A DNA stretch of 29,956 bases from DAINBT01 sp036732785 (GTDB taxonomy: Bacteria; Planctomycetota; Phycisphaerae; Sedimentisphaerales; SM23-30), in the NCBI GenBank assembly GCA_964537505.1, contig CAZICK010000048.1, positions 1 to 29,956 on the forward strand. The letters are read 5' to 3'. The notes beneath the pieces are model-generated. The model was not told the origin of the DNA and made no database searches. It saw only the letters and a list, made by a program, of their open reading frames with translations. The translations under genes and the position numbers were made by a program. Of this stretch, positions 8,514 to 16,356 are shown piece by piece. How positions within the stretch are numbered: position 1 is the stretch's first letter; each line of letters opens with the position of its first letter.

Positions 8514-8541
8514 ATTCTATCCGATAATGACATTTCGTCAA
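8514..8541 (-). promoter_or_regulatory. Sigma70-type promoter for the small RNA
   Basis: The minus strand reads TTGACG (8541-8536), a 16-bp spacer, then TAGAAT (8519-8514). Each hexamer matches the consensus at 5 of 6 positions. Transcription would start near 8507 and run into the hairpin/U8 unit at 8488-8418. Confidence 0.55.
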
Positions 8542-8957
8542 GTGTTTTGTTGGTATTTTAATTGACCGGACCGGGCGAGATATGCCGGCATGAAGGTCGT
8601 AACCTATTGCAAAACACAGAGTTAAGTCATATTTTGCGATATTAGCCGATCTGTATCGTGGTTGCAATAAATCAGATTATCATCGCCAGTGCCAACAAAA
8701 GTGCGGCCAAATGTCTTTGTGCCCCTTTTCTGGTCACGATATTCAGACCATACCTCATGCAAACGATCAAGCCTCCATACAACACGGATAGATCGTCAGT
8801 TTTCCGTCAAATAATTCAAAGAAGGCCGGTTTTTGTTCTGCCGATACTCTAGTTGGCGGAGAGAGATGCCAGTCTGGACTCCACAGGCGACAGTCAGGGC
8901 CGTAGGGGAACAGGAAATCTGGAAAATTATTCCTATACTTGTAGGACAGTAAGGCGT
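8542..8957. other. Intergenic region without a supported gene
   Basis: About 415 bp between the small-RNA promoter and the protease. It is AT-rich with no convincing ORF, RNA gene or repeat. The protease frame stays open upstream to a TTG at 8853, but that extension has no ribosome binding site and lacks protein character. Confidence 0.5.
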
Positions 8958-10097
8958 ATGCAGTTTGACGATGGGCAAAATAACAGGCATATCAGGGGAC
9001 CGAGCAGATGGCTTTTCCCTGCAATGTTTATTATCGGACTGGCAGTGTTGGGTGTTTTATCCGTAAGGCAGTACCACCAAATACAACAGCTAAAGCAGGC
9101 CAATGTTCAGGCCCGCAGCAGCGATTGGGCGAATCATCTGGTGAACCTGCAACGGCATGTTGATCGGGAGATCGAGCAGTCCAATCAACAGGTAAACGAG
9201 ATTGCGAACTGTTCTTATAATTCGGAAAAGATCGTGGCTGATCTTTCCGGCGGAGTGTGCCTGATTCAGGGCGAGTATATGTTTGTCGATCCGAAGACAG
9301 GATTGCCGCTACGTTGCGCCGATGAGGCAGGAACCCGGCGAAATCAACCATTTTCACCGCTTTCGCGTGACGGACAGATACAGGCAAGCTCCCCTAGTCT
9401 GAGTATAGAAGGCGCCGGCCCACCGCTGGTTGTGCAATATACCGGTACCGGCTTTCTAATCGACCGGCGAGGCTACATCGCCACCAATAAACATGTAACT
9501 TCACCCTGGCTGGTCGCTGAGGAATATCAACTGATTCTGCAGGCTGGATATGAAGTGCAAATGCTGCTGTTTCGTGCGTTTTTTCCCAACCATGCCAAGG
9601 GGTTCGATCTGGAAGTGATTCGGTCGGCCCAGGAGGAAGATTTAACTATGCTGCACTGTCGGCTTGACAGTACGACGATACCTGTTCTACCGTGCGTCGA
9701 TAAACAGGACGCGTTGAAGGTGGGCCAAACGGTTATCGTGTTGGGTTATCCGACCGGATTCGATTTGCTGTTGGCCCGTTTGGGGCGGGATGAACTCGAG
9801 CAGATTGTGGGTCAGGAGGGCAGGAGTTTTGAAGAAGTGGCGTTGAACATGGCCAAGCGTCATCTGATTCAGCCGGTGGCGACGCGGGGAATGTGCGGCC
9901 GGGTGAGCGCCGGCAGGATCGTCTATGACGCCCCGACCGCTATCGGCGCCTCGGGAGCGCCGGTCATCGGCAGTAACGGCAAGGTGATGGCAATCAACAC
10001 AGCCATTTTGAAGGGGTTTGCAGGGACCAATTTCGGGATACCAATCGGCCGAGCACTGGAGATGATGGACCAAATTACGCATGACAAGCTGAAATGA
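8958..10097 (+). CDS. Membrane-anchored trypsin-like serine protease, no PDZ
   Basis: A predicted S1-family protease of about 379 aa, anchored by one N-terminal helix (WLFPAMFIIGLAVLGVLSV) with its domain in the periplasm. After ~100 residues of linker/helical sequence comes the protease: GTGFLIDRRGYIATNKHV with the catalytic His, EEDLTML with the Asp, and IGASGAPVIGSNGKVMAIN with the Ser (GASGAP in place of the common GNSGGP). It resembles HtrA/Deg proteases but stops after the protease domain. I chose ATG 8958, with AAGG 3 nt upstream, over the in-frame TTG at 8853. It is followed by a small four-Cys protein and a recombinase, with no obvious functional link. Confidence 0.78.
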   Translation: MQFDDGQNNRHIRGPSRWLFPAMFIIGLAVLGVLSVRQYHQIQQLKQANVQARSSDWANHLVNLQRHVDREIEQSNQQVNEIANCSYNSEKIVADLSGGVCLIQGEYMFVDPKTGLPLRCADEAGTRRNQPFSPLSRDGQIQASSPSLSIEGAGPPLVVQYTGTGFLIDRRGYIATNKHVTSPWLVAEEYQLILQAGYEVQMLLFRAFFPNHAKGFDLEVIRSAQEEDLTMLHCRLDSTTIPVLPCVDKQDALKVGQTVIVLGYPTGFDLLLARLGRDELEQIVGQEGRSFEEVALNMAKRHLIQPVATRGMCGRVSAGRIVYDAPTAIGASGAPVIGSNGKVMAINTAILKGFAGTNFGIPIGRALEMMDQITHDKLK

Positions 10098-10256
10098 AGG
10101 TAACCATTTGTAACAAAGGCATTTATGCGTAATATACTTGATACTGCCACAGGGTTGGGCCTCACCTTCCAGCGACAATCTGTACAAATCGGCCTTGTCT
10201 GACCGATAGGACAACAAGAGGATATAGGTGACGCCGTATGCGCGAAAGGAATAAAT

Positions 10257-10445
10257 ATGAATTGTCCGTTTATTGATTCGAATAATCCCCATTGCAGCGA
10301 AAGCCTTAATATAAATCGTCTGGACGAAGCTTTTGATCTATGTACCAACCACTATACGATGTGTCCGCTTTACCTGCAATTGAGCCGGAGCCAACTGGAA
10401 ACAGTCGGCGTCGACGTAAAACAGTTTGACAGCAAAACGCTATAG
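10257..10445 (+). CDS. Small four-cysteine protein, unknown
   Basis: A 62-aa protein with a good ribosome binding site (AAAGGA about 7 nt before the ATG). It has four Cys at positions 3, 13, 28 and 36 in the pattern C-x9-C-x14-C-x7-C, with the stretch LDEAFDLC. This spacing could bind a metal or an Fe-S cluster, which is inference. I recall similar short CPF...LDEAF...CPLY proteins in other anaerobes and planctomycetes but cannot name a function. It ends 22 bp before the preferred start of the XerC/D gene, so the two are probably co-transcribed. Confidence 0.65.
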   Translation: MNCPFIDSNNPHCSESLNINRLDEAFDLCTNHYTMCPLYLQLSRSQLETVGVDVKQFDSKTL

Positions 10446-10467
10446 TCACAATTCGGTGGAACCGAAA

Positions 10468-11430
10468 ATGGCTGATGTCGTAACATGCCTTTGGCCCCTG
10501 ACTCAGATAAAACCATATCTTGATTATCTGCACATCGAGTGCGGACTGGCGGACAATACGATCGTCGCTTATCGAAGCGATCTGCAACGTTTTGCCGGTT
10601 ATTGTCTGGATAACGACCTTACCGATCCCCATGCCATCAATCCACCGGCCCTCCAGAACTATCTGCGGTATCTTTTCCATCAGCAGCTCGCCTCGACCAG
10701 TATCGCCCGGCATCTGGTGGCGGTGCGGATGTTTTTACGTTACCATGTTCTGTTCGGTCTGCTGGACAAAGACATCTGCTCGGTAACCCAGACCCCTAAA
10801 ACATGGCAGCGACTGCCCAAAGTCATCAGTCCCAAACAAACCATCGATCTGATCACCGCGGTCGATCCGGAAGATCCTTTTTACCTGCGCGATCGGGCAC
10901 TGATGGAAACACTCTATGCCACGGGTATGCGGGCCTCGGAGATCGCCGGCCTGAACATAGAAGATGTGAATTTTCAAATCGGGTACCTGCGATGTTTCGG
11001 CAAAGGACACAAGGAACGAATCATACCTGTTCACAAAACCGCTCTGGATTTTCTGCAGCAATATCTCCAGCAGTTGCGCCCGCAATTGGCCGGACAGGAA
11101 AAAAATGGCCAAGAAACAAACCTCCGCAAGACCAGCCTTAAACCAAAGATAGTCAGTAATGTTTTTATTTCACGGACCGGCAGACCTCTAAGCCGAATCG
11201 AGGTTTGGCGAATCGTACGTAAGGTAGCGATCAGGGCAGGGATGACGAGTAGAATCACGCCTCATACATTGCGGCATTGTTTCGGATCACATCTGCTCCA
11301 GGGCGGCGCCGACCTGCGCAGCGTGCAGGAAATGCTCGGCCATGCCAACGTGACCACCACCCAAATCTATACGCACGTTGACCAGGATCGCCTGCGCAGT
11401 GTGCATAAGAAGTACCATCCACGACCATAA
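10468..11430 (+). CDS. Tyrosine recombinase, XerC/XerD type
   Basis: A site-specific recombinase, likely the chromosome dimer resolution enzyme acting at dif, of 320 aa. The N-terminal SAM-like core-binding domain (about 10-95) contains LADNTIVAYRSDLQRF. The catalytic set is complete: Arg in YATGMRASEIAGL, Lys in GKGHKERIIP, HTLRH (His, Arg), LGHANVTTTQIYTH (His and the Tyr nucleophile). A ~25-residue Lys/Asn-rich insertion (AGQEKNGQETN...) lies between the Lys and the second half, longer than in E. coli XerD. The ATG at 10468 has GGTGGA 7 nt upstream; the longer TTG start at 10426 would overlap the small gene and has no such site. C versus D cannot be decided. Confidence 0.88.
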   Translation: MADVVTCLWPLTQIKPYLDYLHIECGLADNTIVAYRSDLQRFAGYCLDNDLTDPHAINPPALQNYLRYLFHQQLASTSIARHLVAVRMFLRYHVLFGLLDKDICSVTQTPKTWQRLPKVISPKQTIDLITAVDPEDPFYLRDRALMETLYATGMRASEIAGLNIEDVNFQIGYLRCFGKGHKERIIPVHKTALDFLQQYLQQLRPQLAGQEKNGQETNLRKTSLKPKIVSNVFISRTGRPLSRIEVWRIVRKVAIRAGMTSRITPHTLRHCFGSHLLQGGADLRSVQEMLGHANVTTTQIYTHVDQDRLRSVHKKYHPRP

Positions 11431-11479
11431 AGAATGTTGTACTCTTCAATCAAAGCTGGGCTGTTGAAACACTTGAGAG

Positions 11480-11498
11480 CACGGCCGTTCCGGCCGTG
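11480..11498. terminator. Bidirectional hairpin between convergent genes
   Basis: CACGGCCG (11480-11487) and CGGCCGTG (11491-11498) form a perfect 8-bp G/C stem with a TTC loop, 50 bp after the recombinase stop. A second stem, CCCCC/GGGGG (11514-11518 and 11526-11530), spans the stop codon of the convergent gene. Neither has a T tract. Confidence 0.45.
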
Positions 11499-11517
11499 GC
11501 ACACTTGCCCCAGCCCC

Positions 11518-12168
11518 CTATTCCTGGGGGTCGAACTGGTCGGCTAACTGCAGAAGGATGTTGCCCCAGGTGTCGGTCAGCTCGGAAAATTCGTATTCCA
11601 TAATATCGCCCAGCAGGACCAGGTCGCCAGCCTCGATAGCAGATTTGACCCGTGCGAGTTGTTCGGTCAGGTAGTCAATGTACCCAGCGACCGATCGAAC
11701 CTGCGGTGACGTGGAGCCGGGCTGGTTGAATATTTCGAGAGAGTCTGTTTCAATGTCCATCAGTCGGGTGGCGGCGGCCAGATTCTGCTGGACGGCGATC
11801 CAGACCTGCAAATAACCGAACATCGACTCCATGGCCTCCTGACAGCGGCCCTGGCTGAGTTGTTCACTGATCTGGGCACGTTGAGGGGCACTCTCATCGC
11901 GAAGTCTCTGAGCTATCATCCGTAATGCCTCGGCCGCAAACGAGCCTCGCGATTTTGTCGCTACGAGCATTTCATCAAAATCGTTCGTCGGACGGTCTTT
12001 CCAGATAGACAGCCGCTCGGCCGTGAGCGGCAAACCGTCAATGGTGATATGGGCGATTACCTCATTAGGACCAACGTGGCTGTCCTGAATAGTTCCCAAC
12101 GCACCGGCCAGGGTGACAGGCCCATTAAAGGCCCCTTCGATCTGCTTGTCGTTAACCAGTAATTTCAT
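11518..12168 (-). CDS. Unknown protein, mainly helical C-terminus
   Basis: I do not recognise this 216-aa protein. The first ~60 residues look like a compact beta-rich module (MKLLVNDKQIEGAFNG..., NEVIAHITIDGLPLT). The remaining ~150 are predicted helical, with a glutamine-rich segment (RAQISEQLSQGRCQEAME) and an acidic end. There is no signal peptide or membrane segment, so it is probably cytoplasmic. The frame opens at 12210, but the ATG at 12168 has GGTGAG about 5 nt upstream and starts a more protein-like sequence. It is transcribed away from the dehydratase-side intergenic region and converges with the recombinase gene. Confidence 0.6.
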   Translation of the reverse strand: MKLLVNDKQIEGAFNGPVTLAGALGTIQDSHVGPNEVIAHITIDGLPLTAERLSIWKDRPTNDFDEMLVATKSRGSFAAEALRMIAQRLRDESAPQRAQISEQLSQGRCQEAMESMFGYLQVWIAVQQNLAAATRLMDIETDSLEIFNQPGSTSPQVRSVAGYIDYLTEQLARVKSAIEAGDLVLLGDIMEYEFSELTDTWGNILLQLADQFDPQE

Positions 12169-12310
12169 TAATCTCACCCGTTTTCCACGTGGAATCAAGC
12201 CATACGCCACGTTTTTAATCGGACATTCACGGCTCGTTCGCTCGATTATACCAATCGCTTATGAGTTTGCAACCTATTGTCCTGCCTGAGTCTTATGTCG
12301 CGACGTGGTG

Positions 12311-14341
12311 TTATTCCTGGTGATCTTTCAGGCCGATGGGCTCTTTATTCCGGGGATCGGTGGAATCCTTGGCGTTATGGTTATGGTCGCCGTTGATTTT
12401 GGAGATGTGTTCTTTGTGAAGTTTCATACTGTCCACATCGCCGACATACTCCGGGATCACCTCTTTTACGATTTTAACGATTTTGTCGTGGCTGTCTTTC
12501 TCATTGACGACCGCCAGCAGTCGTTCGATAGCGTTATCAAGAACTGTCTCATCGGCGGGAATGTTTTTCCAGATACTGATTTTAGGATGGCGAGTCGGTT
12601 GCATGTCTTCACCATCCATAGCCAATTCTTCGAAAAGTTTTTCGCCGGGTCTCATACCGGTAAATTCGATTTCGATATCTTCGTCCGGCCTAAAACCACT
12701 AAGGGTAATCAGTTCCCGGGCCAGGTCCACTATCTTGACCGGCTCGCCCATATCCAGCAGAAATATCTCGCCGCCGCGTCCCATTGCCGCCGCCTGAAGT
12801 ACCAATTGAGAAGCCTCTGGAATAGTCATAAAATATCGTTGCATTTCAGGATGGGTTACGGTGACAGGGCCGCCGTTAGCGATCTGCTGTCGGAAAATCG
12901 GTATTACACTGCCATTGCTGCCAAGGACATTACCGAAACGAACGGTAACATATCGCGTCCTGCTTCGATTGTTAAGGCATTGTATGGACATCTCCGCCAG
13001 CCGCTTACTCGATCCCATAATACTGGTGGGATTCACCGCCTTGTCAGTGGAGATCATCACAAAAAGTCCGGATTGATATTTGTCCGCGGCAAAAGCGACG
13101 CTACGAGTACCGACCACATTGTTCTTTATCGCCTCACCCGGGTCCATTTCCATCAACGGCACATGTTTATGAGCCGCGGAGTGAATGACCGCATCGGGAC
13201 GATACCAGGCAAACATCGCATTGACTCTTTTCTGGTCGGTAATGTCACAGATATGAGCTTTGATATCTATCCCTGGAAATTTATTGTTGAGTTCCCGCTC
13301 AATAAAAAACAGGTAGTTCTCCGACTGCTCGACAAGTACAAGGGTTTTGGGGGCGAACTGGCCCACCTGGCGGCACATCTCCGAACCGATCGACCCGCCC
13401 GCACCGGTTATCATGACGATTTTGTCCTTAGTAAACTCACTGATAAGGTCTAGGTCAAGGGTGACCGGTTCGCGCCCCAGCAAGTCGTTAATATCGATCT
13501 CACGCATCTGTGAGACCCGCACCTTGCCGGAGGCGATGGAAACCAGGTCCGGAACGGTACTGAAACGCAGATTGGCACCCTGACAATGCCCAATAACACG
13601 GCGTAGTTGTTTATGCGAAGCCGAGGGCATAGCGATGACAATCTCATCGACATTATGTATCCGTGCCATCTCTTTGATTTGATCGGAAGAACCCAGAACC
13701 GGCACTCCATTAATCCGCACCCCGTGCTTACGGCGGTTATCATCGATAAAGCCAACGACATCATACCGCAAAACGGGCATCCGCAAAATCTCACGAAGAA
13801 GTACCTCCCCGGCATTTCCCGCCCCGACAATGAGCAGTCGTGCCAGCCGACCGCCGGAAACCATCTGCGTCTCTTCGTAATAGAGTCGGATTATCAATCG
13901 TGCTCCACAAATGACCACAATCGTAGCGGCCCAATCAATCATCATTACGGCAAAGGAGACCCGACTCCACCAGTCTATGTGTATTCGGACAGCCTCGATA
14001 TTGATCACCACGAACCAGCCGAACACAAGTATTACGGCGCTGATGTGCGATGCCTTGATAATACTCAAAAGATCGGAAACACTCGCATACCGCCACCAGC
14101 CCTGATACTGATGGAACAGACCAAAAACGATCAGCTTCACCGCCAGGGTGACCAGCAGCCATTTGAAGAAAAGCCCTGGAAACCACGCACCGATCTGCAT
14201 CTCATCATTGACGGTAAAGGAAAGAAACAGCGAAATGGCAAAAAACAATACATGAGCCAGAATGATTACAGCCTGCCGAAAATAGATACGCAGATACCCC
14301 ATTTCCTCCTGCATCTCAGTTGAACCACTATTGTCATCCAT
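12311..14341 (-). CDS. Membrane-bound nucleotide-sugar 4,6-dehydratase (WbpM/PglF/CapD type)
   Basis: A 676-aa enzyme of the large UDP-HexNAc 4,6-dehydratase family, which starts synthesis of modified amino sugars for surface glycans or glycoproteins. Four transmembrane helices occupy about 22-150. A first Rossmann module begins LLIVGAGNAGEVLLREI (169-185). The catalytic SDR domain begins MITGAGGSIGSEM (310-322). The active site has S431-T-D-K and, as is typical of this family, Met442 and Lys446 in IMGSSKR in place of Tyr-x3-Lys. RPGEKLFEEL near the end is also characteristic. The C-terminus has a ~50-residue hydrophilic tail. Start choice is uncertain: ATG 14341 lacks a clear ribosome binding site. 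It fits functionally with the glycosyltransferases at 1770-4960. Confidence 0.92.
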   Translation of the reverse strand: MDDNSGSTEMQEEMGYLRIYFRQAVIILAHVLFFAISLFLSFTVNDEMQIGAWFPGLFFKWLLVTLAVKLIVFGLFHQYQGWWRYASVSDLLSIIKASHISAVILVFGWFVVINIEAVRIHIDWWSRVSFAVMMIDWAATIVVICGARLIIRLYYEETQMVSGGRLARLLIVGAGNAGEVLLREILRMPVLRYDVVGFIDDNRRKHGVRINGVPVLGSSDQIKEMARIHNVDEIVIAMPSASHKQLRRVIGHCQGANLRFSTVPDLVSIASGKVRVSQMREIDINDLLGREPVTLDLDLISEFTKDKIVMITGAGGSIGSEMCRQVGQFAPKTLVLVEQSENYLFFIERELNNKFPGIDIKAHICDITDQKRVNAMFAWYRPDAVIHSAAHKHVPLMEMDPGEAIKNNVVGTRSVAFAADKYQSGLFVMISTDKAVNPTSIMGSSKRLAEMSIQCLNNRSRTRYVTVRFGNVLGSNGSVIPIFRQQIANGGPVTVTHPEMQRYFMTIPEASQLVLQAAAMGRGGEIFLLDMGEPVKIVDLARELITLSGFRPDEDIEIEFTGMRPGEKLFEELAMDGEDMQPTRHPKISIWKNIPADETVLDNAIERLLAVVNEKDSHDKIVKIVKEVIPEYVGDVDSMKLHKEHISKINGDHNHNAKDSTDPRNKEPIGLKDHQE

Positions 14342-14390
14342 ATTGTCAGTTATCGTCCAAAAAGAGATATGTCTTTACGTTACTTCCTTC

Positions 14391-14419
14391 TTGACAAATA
14401 CTTGGAAGCGATCCAGAAT
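14391..14419 (+). promoter_or_regulatory. Possible promoter for the ASCH-UroD pair
   Basis: TTGACA (14391-14396), a 17-bp spacer, then CAGAAT (14414-14419, 4 of 6 consensus positions). It lies in the divergent region between the dehydratase and the ASCH gene, about 270 bp before the latter's preferred start. Confidence 0.35.
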
Positions 14420-14688
14420 GCTTCTGTGTTTTCGATGTTCAGCACCTTTGCCATACCACCTTTGCCCGGTCAAAATGACGATTATACCGATAGTACGTCT
14501 TCAATATAGAATTGTTTGCAAATTACAGCGGATTTTTGTAAATTAACCAAGCTGGATATTGGCATCAAAAGTCGATATTCACACCTAAAAACGTTGTTTT
14601 GGTATCAGCATCAACGTTTTACAATCTTTTTGTCGCTGGCGTCAAGTTGGCTGATTTTTCCGTCGGCCTGAACAGAGGATCCATAATT

Positions 14689-15102
14689 TTGCAAATTCAC
14701 ATAGCGATACTGAAACGCGGATACCTAAATTTGATCGTCCAGGGCCATAAATCCGTGGAATGTCGGCTGACGAGAATCCCATGCCTGCCATTCCGCCGAA
14801 TCGCTCCCGGCGAAAAGGTGTTGCTAAAGGAATCAGCCGGTCCCGTTCGGGCCGAGGCGGTAGTCAAAAACGTGCTTTTTTTTGAAAACCTGACCCCCGC
14901 AGCGATCAAAAAAATCCATCGCAAGTATAACAACCTGATTATGGGAGCCGACGATTTTTGGCAGGCCCGCCAGAATTGCCGATTTTGCACGCTGATTTGG
15001 CTGGAAAAAGTCGAGAAAATAACGCCCTACCGACTCAAAACCAGGGGTATGCAGGCCTGGCTGATTCGGGAAGAGCACGACATAACCTCCCTGAAAATAT
15101 AA
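14689..15102 (+). CDS. ASCH/PUA-like domain protein
   Basis: A ~137-aa protein that looks like an ASCH domain, a PUA-related fold predicted to bind RNA or modified nucleotides. Visible hallmarks are HIAILKRGYLNLIVQGHKSVECRLTR (positions ~4-29; the G-K-S-x-E-x-R element), then APGEKVLLKESAGPV and AEAVVKNVLFFENLTP. The frame is open from a TTG at 14599, but that extra part has no family likeness. TTG at 14689 has AGAGGA 9 nt upstream and starts right at the domain, so I prefer it. The UroD-family gene begins 17 bp after its stop, suggesting co-transcription. Confidence 0.6.
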   Translation: MQIHIAILKRGYLNLIVQGHKSVECRLTRIPCLPFRRIAPGEKVLLKESAGPVRAEAVVKNVLFFENLTPAAIKKIHRKYNNLIMGADDFWQARQNCRFCTLIWLEKVEKITPYRLKTRGMQAWLIREEHDITSLKI

Positions 15103-15119
15103 ACTTGAGGTATCCAGAT

Positions 15120-16286
15120 ATGCAATACACCAGTTACGAACGGGTAAAGGCCGCCTTGGAGCACAAGGAGCCGGATCAGGTTCCTTTCGATCTCGGTTCA
15201 GCCGCTGTAACCGGCATCAATATCAATACTTTAAGGAACCTGCGCAGACATCTGGGGCTTAGCGAAAATGTCCGGCTGCTGGACAAGATAACCCAGATCG
15301 CCCATGTCGATGATGATCTTATTGAAAAATTGAAAATCGACGTCAAAATTGTGGCTCCCAACCCGCCGGCCGAAAAAGGCCTCCAGAACGACTTAGGCGT
15401 ACAGGACGGCTATGATCGGTTGATCGATGAGTGGGGCATGGGCTGGCAAATGCCTATCGACGGCGGCTTTTATTACGACTTATACCACAGCCCTCTCAAA
15501 GACGCCCGGACCGTCCGGGACGTCGAAAACCATCCCTGGCCCAACCCGCTCGACCCGGCCCGGTTCGTCGGCCTCAAAACGCGGGCCGACAAAATCGTCT
15601 ATGAAGAAAAACGGGCATATTTTCTCGAAAGAATGAGCTCCGGCATGTGGGAACACGCCATGTGGATGACCGGCTACGAAAAGTTTTTCTGTGACATGCT
15701 CCAGAACGAAAAACTGGTCCACGCCATCATGGAAAAAATCCTCGAGATAAAAATGCAATATTGGGGCAAGGCACTGGAGACACTCGGCCAAAATGTCCTG
15801 GTCGTCTCGACCGCCGATGATCTAGGCTCGCAAACCGGTTTGCTGGTCTCACTAAATTTATACAAGAAACTGATATGGCCCTATCATAAAAGACTGTTTG
15901 AATTCATCAAAAAAAAAGCCCAATCCAGGGTATATATATTTTTCCATAACGACGGCGCAATTTGGGAGACCATCCCACTGCTTATCGAAGCCGGCGTCGA
16001 TATCCTCAACCCCTGGCAGGTCAATTGTACCGGCATGGGCGACACCAAACGATTCAAGAAAGAGTTCGGCAGGGACATTACTATATGGGGCGGCAGTTGC
16101 GACACGCAGCACATACTGCCGTTCGGCACACCCCAACAGGTACGCGACGAGACCAAAAGAAGAATAGAAGACTTGGCCCCCGGCGGCGGATTCATCTTCG
16201 CGCCCATCCACGTCATCCAAAACCAAGTCCCGCCGCAAAACATCATCGCATGGTGGGAAACCCTCCAGGAATATGGCGCCTACTAA
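15120..16286 (+). CDS. Uroporphyrinogen-decarboxylase-family protein (MtaA-like)
   Basis: A 388-aa member of the URO-D superfamily. It opens with SYERVKAALEHKEPDQVPFDLG, typical of the corrinoid/CoM methyltransferase-like branch (MtaA, CmuA and relatives) rather than of HemE, whose N-terminal active-site pattern is absent. Later motifs are YIFFHNDGAIWETIP, GVDILNPWQVN, IWGGSCDTQ and a PPQNIIAWWE end. MtaA-type enzymes bind Zn with HxC plus a distant Cys; here HND and the Cys of GGSCD stand at those places, so the metal site is altered. It probably moves a methyl group between a substrate or corrinoid protein and another carrier, but no corrinoid protein is in the window. TGAGG precedes the ATG by 9 nt. 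It converges with the one-carbon/AcnX cluster. Confidence 0.75.
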   Translation: MQYTSYERVKAALEHKEPDQVPFDLGSAAVTGININTLRNLRRHLGLSENVRLLDKITQIAHVDDDLIEKLKIDVKIVAPNPPAEKGLQNDLGVQDGYDRLIDEWGMGWQMPIDGGFYYDLYHSPLKDARTVRDVENHPWPNPLDPARFVGLKTRADKIVYEEKRAYFLERMSSGMWEHAMWMTGYEKFFCDMLQNEKLVHAIMEKILEIKMQYWGKALETLGQNVLVVSTADDLGSQTGLLVSLNLYKKLIWPYHKRLFEFIKKKAQSRVYIFFHNDGAIWETIPLLIEAGVDILNPWQVNCTGMGDTKRFKKEFGRDITIWGGSCDTQHILPFGTPQQVRDETKRRIEDLAPGGGFIFAPIHVIQNQVPPQNIIAWWETLQEYGAY

Positions 16287-16356
16287 AAACAGCAGAATGA
16301 GACCAAGCTTATCCTTGTATGTTACGATACTCGCTCCATACCAGATACCTGCTATT

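Noticed and set aside
8853..8957. N-terminal extension of the protease from TTG 8853
   Set aside because: No Shine-Dalgarno and hydrophilic nonsense-like sequence; the ATG at 8958 directly precedes the membrane anchor.
10426..10467. N-terminal extension of the recombinase from TTG 10426
   Set aside because: It overlaps the small upstream gene; ATG 10468 has GGTGGA 7 nt upstream.
12305..13453. Long plus-strand frame of 382 aa
   Set aside because: Antisense to the nucleotide-sugar dehydratase, which has full catalytic motifs; the plus-strand product has no recognisable domain and a His-rich shadow composition.
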